Source: Candidatus Iainarchaeum sp.
GTDB lineage: Archaea; Iainarchaeota; Iainarchaeia; Iainarchaeales; JAGHAR01
Direction of reading: 5' to 3'
DNA: 5,773 nucleotides
NCBI GenBank assembly: GCA_021161405.1
Contig: JAGHAR010000050.1
Location: forward strand, 1-5,773
Numbering within the stretch: position 1 is the stretch's first letter; each line of letters starts with the position of its first letter. Of this stretch, positions 5,495-5,773 are shown one piece after another. The position numbers and the translations under genes were made by a program. The notes beneath the pieces are model-generated. The model worked only from the letters and a program-made list of their open reading frames with translations, ran no database searches and was not told the origin of the DNA.

Positions 5495-5567
5495 CGCCCC
5501 GGGGAGGACTTGAACCTCCGACCTACCGGTTAACAGCCGGGCGCTCTACCTGCTGAGCTACCGGGGC
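5495..5567 (-). tRNA. tRNA-Asn (anticodon GUU)
   Basis: A standard 73-nt tRNA including discriminator G, with no encoded CCA or intron. The acceptor is GCCCCGG/CCGGGGC, the D stem GCTC/GAGC, and the T stem GGAGG/CCTCC encloses TTCAAGT. The anticodon loop is CTGTTAA, giving GTT, which reads AAC and AAU. One oddity: the anticodon stem is CCCGG/CCGGT, so the top pair 27-43 is a C-T (C-U in RNA) mismatch, where many archaeal Asn tRNAs have C-G. Confidence 0.96.
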
Positions 5568-5601
5568 ACATGCTATGCTAACAAAACAGTTTTTGCTAAT
5601 G

Positions 5602-5609
5602 GATATATG
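5602..5609 (-). promoter_or_regulatory. Possible TATA element of tRNA-Asn
   Basis: On the minus strand this is CATATATC, about 35-42 bp before the tRNA 5' end, which implies a 5' leader of roughly 10 nt. A second AT-rich candidate, ATTTAAAT (5619-5626), is identical to the palindrome at 729-736 but would give a leader of nearly 30 nt. Which one is used cannot be decided by eye. Confidence 0.35.
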
Positions 5610-5651
5610 GCGTAACATATTTAAATTATTTTTCCATTCCCCGTTTTTCCC

Positions 5652-5669
5652 TCAATTATACATAATTGA
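5652..5669. repeat. Perfect 18-bp inverted repeat, possible operator
   Basis: TCAATTAT and its exact reverse complement ATAATTGA are separated by AC. The size and 2-bp centre suit a dimeric DNA-binding protein rather than an RNA hairpin, because the loop would be too small. It lies in the 206-bp stretch after tRNA-Asn, in which I see no convincing gene on either strand. It may regulate a gene beyond the right edge, or be a chance palindrome in AT-rich DNA. Confidence 0.3.
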
Positions 5670-5773
5670 AAATCCAAAATTTTTGCGAGTATTGAATTAG
5701 ATAACGTCCTTTGCCTAAACCAAGGTGCAAAAGATGCTAAAATACAGCCATTTTCGCTACTTTTAATTTATAC

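Noticed and set aside
5733..5765. Short plus-strand ATG frame near the right edge (about 10 codons)
   Set aside because: It is too short, has no RBS and shows no coding character. A start-less minus-strand open stretch of about 50 codons across 5626-5767 was rejected for the same reasons.

Overview
The window looks archaeal, probably from an AT-rich, small-genome lineage such as a DPANN archaeon (the lineage is an inference). The supports are AT-rich TATA elements about 25-35 bp upstream of genes, probable leaderless or short-leader starts, GGTGA-type ribosome binding sites inside an operon, tight 4-nt gene overlaps including one TTGA, and three tRNA genes without an encoded CCA tail. Two of those tRNAs are type II tRNAs for Leu and Ser.

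Left part (1-698, minus strand): a retropepsin-like aspartic protease of the RimB/COG4067 ('ATP-dependent zinc protease') type is followed 38 bp downstream by the first 80 codons of an Mrp/NBP35-type P-loop ATPase that runs off the left edge. Left-centre (767-3335, plus strand): a divergent operon of three overlapping genes. The first is a degenerate ATP-grasp protein, the second a RimK-type ATP-grasp ligase with its catalytic motifs intact, and the third a lipoprotein of unknown function with a TTG start. The two arms face away from a 68-bp intergenic region. Its centre is a palindromic ATTTAAAT TATA-like element lying exactly 34.5 bp from each proposed ATG.

Right part (3352-5567): tRNA-Leu(CAA), a thioredoxin-reductase-like flavoprotein, tRNA-Ser(GCU), a small divergent protein-kinase-like gene and tRNA-Asn(GUU). 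All three tRNAs are on the minus strand. The two protein genes are on the plus strand, each diverging from a tRNA promoter. The last 206 bp hold no convincing gene, only the probable tRNA-Asn promoter and an 18-bp inverted repeat.

The most interesting unit is the ligase/protease locus. RimK-type ligases add amino acids (often glutamate) to a protein, peptide or cofactor end, and RimB-type proteases are known as their partners in bacteria. Here an intact ligase, a translationally coupled pseudo-ligase, a lipoprotein and a divergent RimB-like protease suggest a reversible peptide-tagging system with an unknown substrate. That reading is inference from family membership and gene order.
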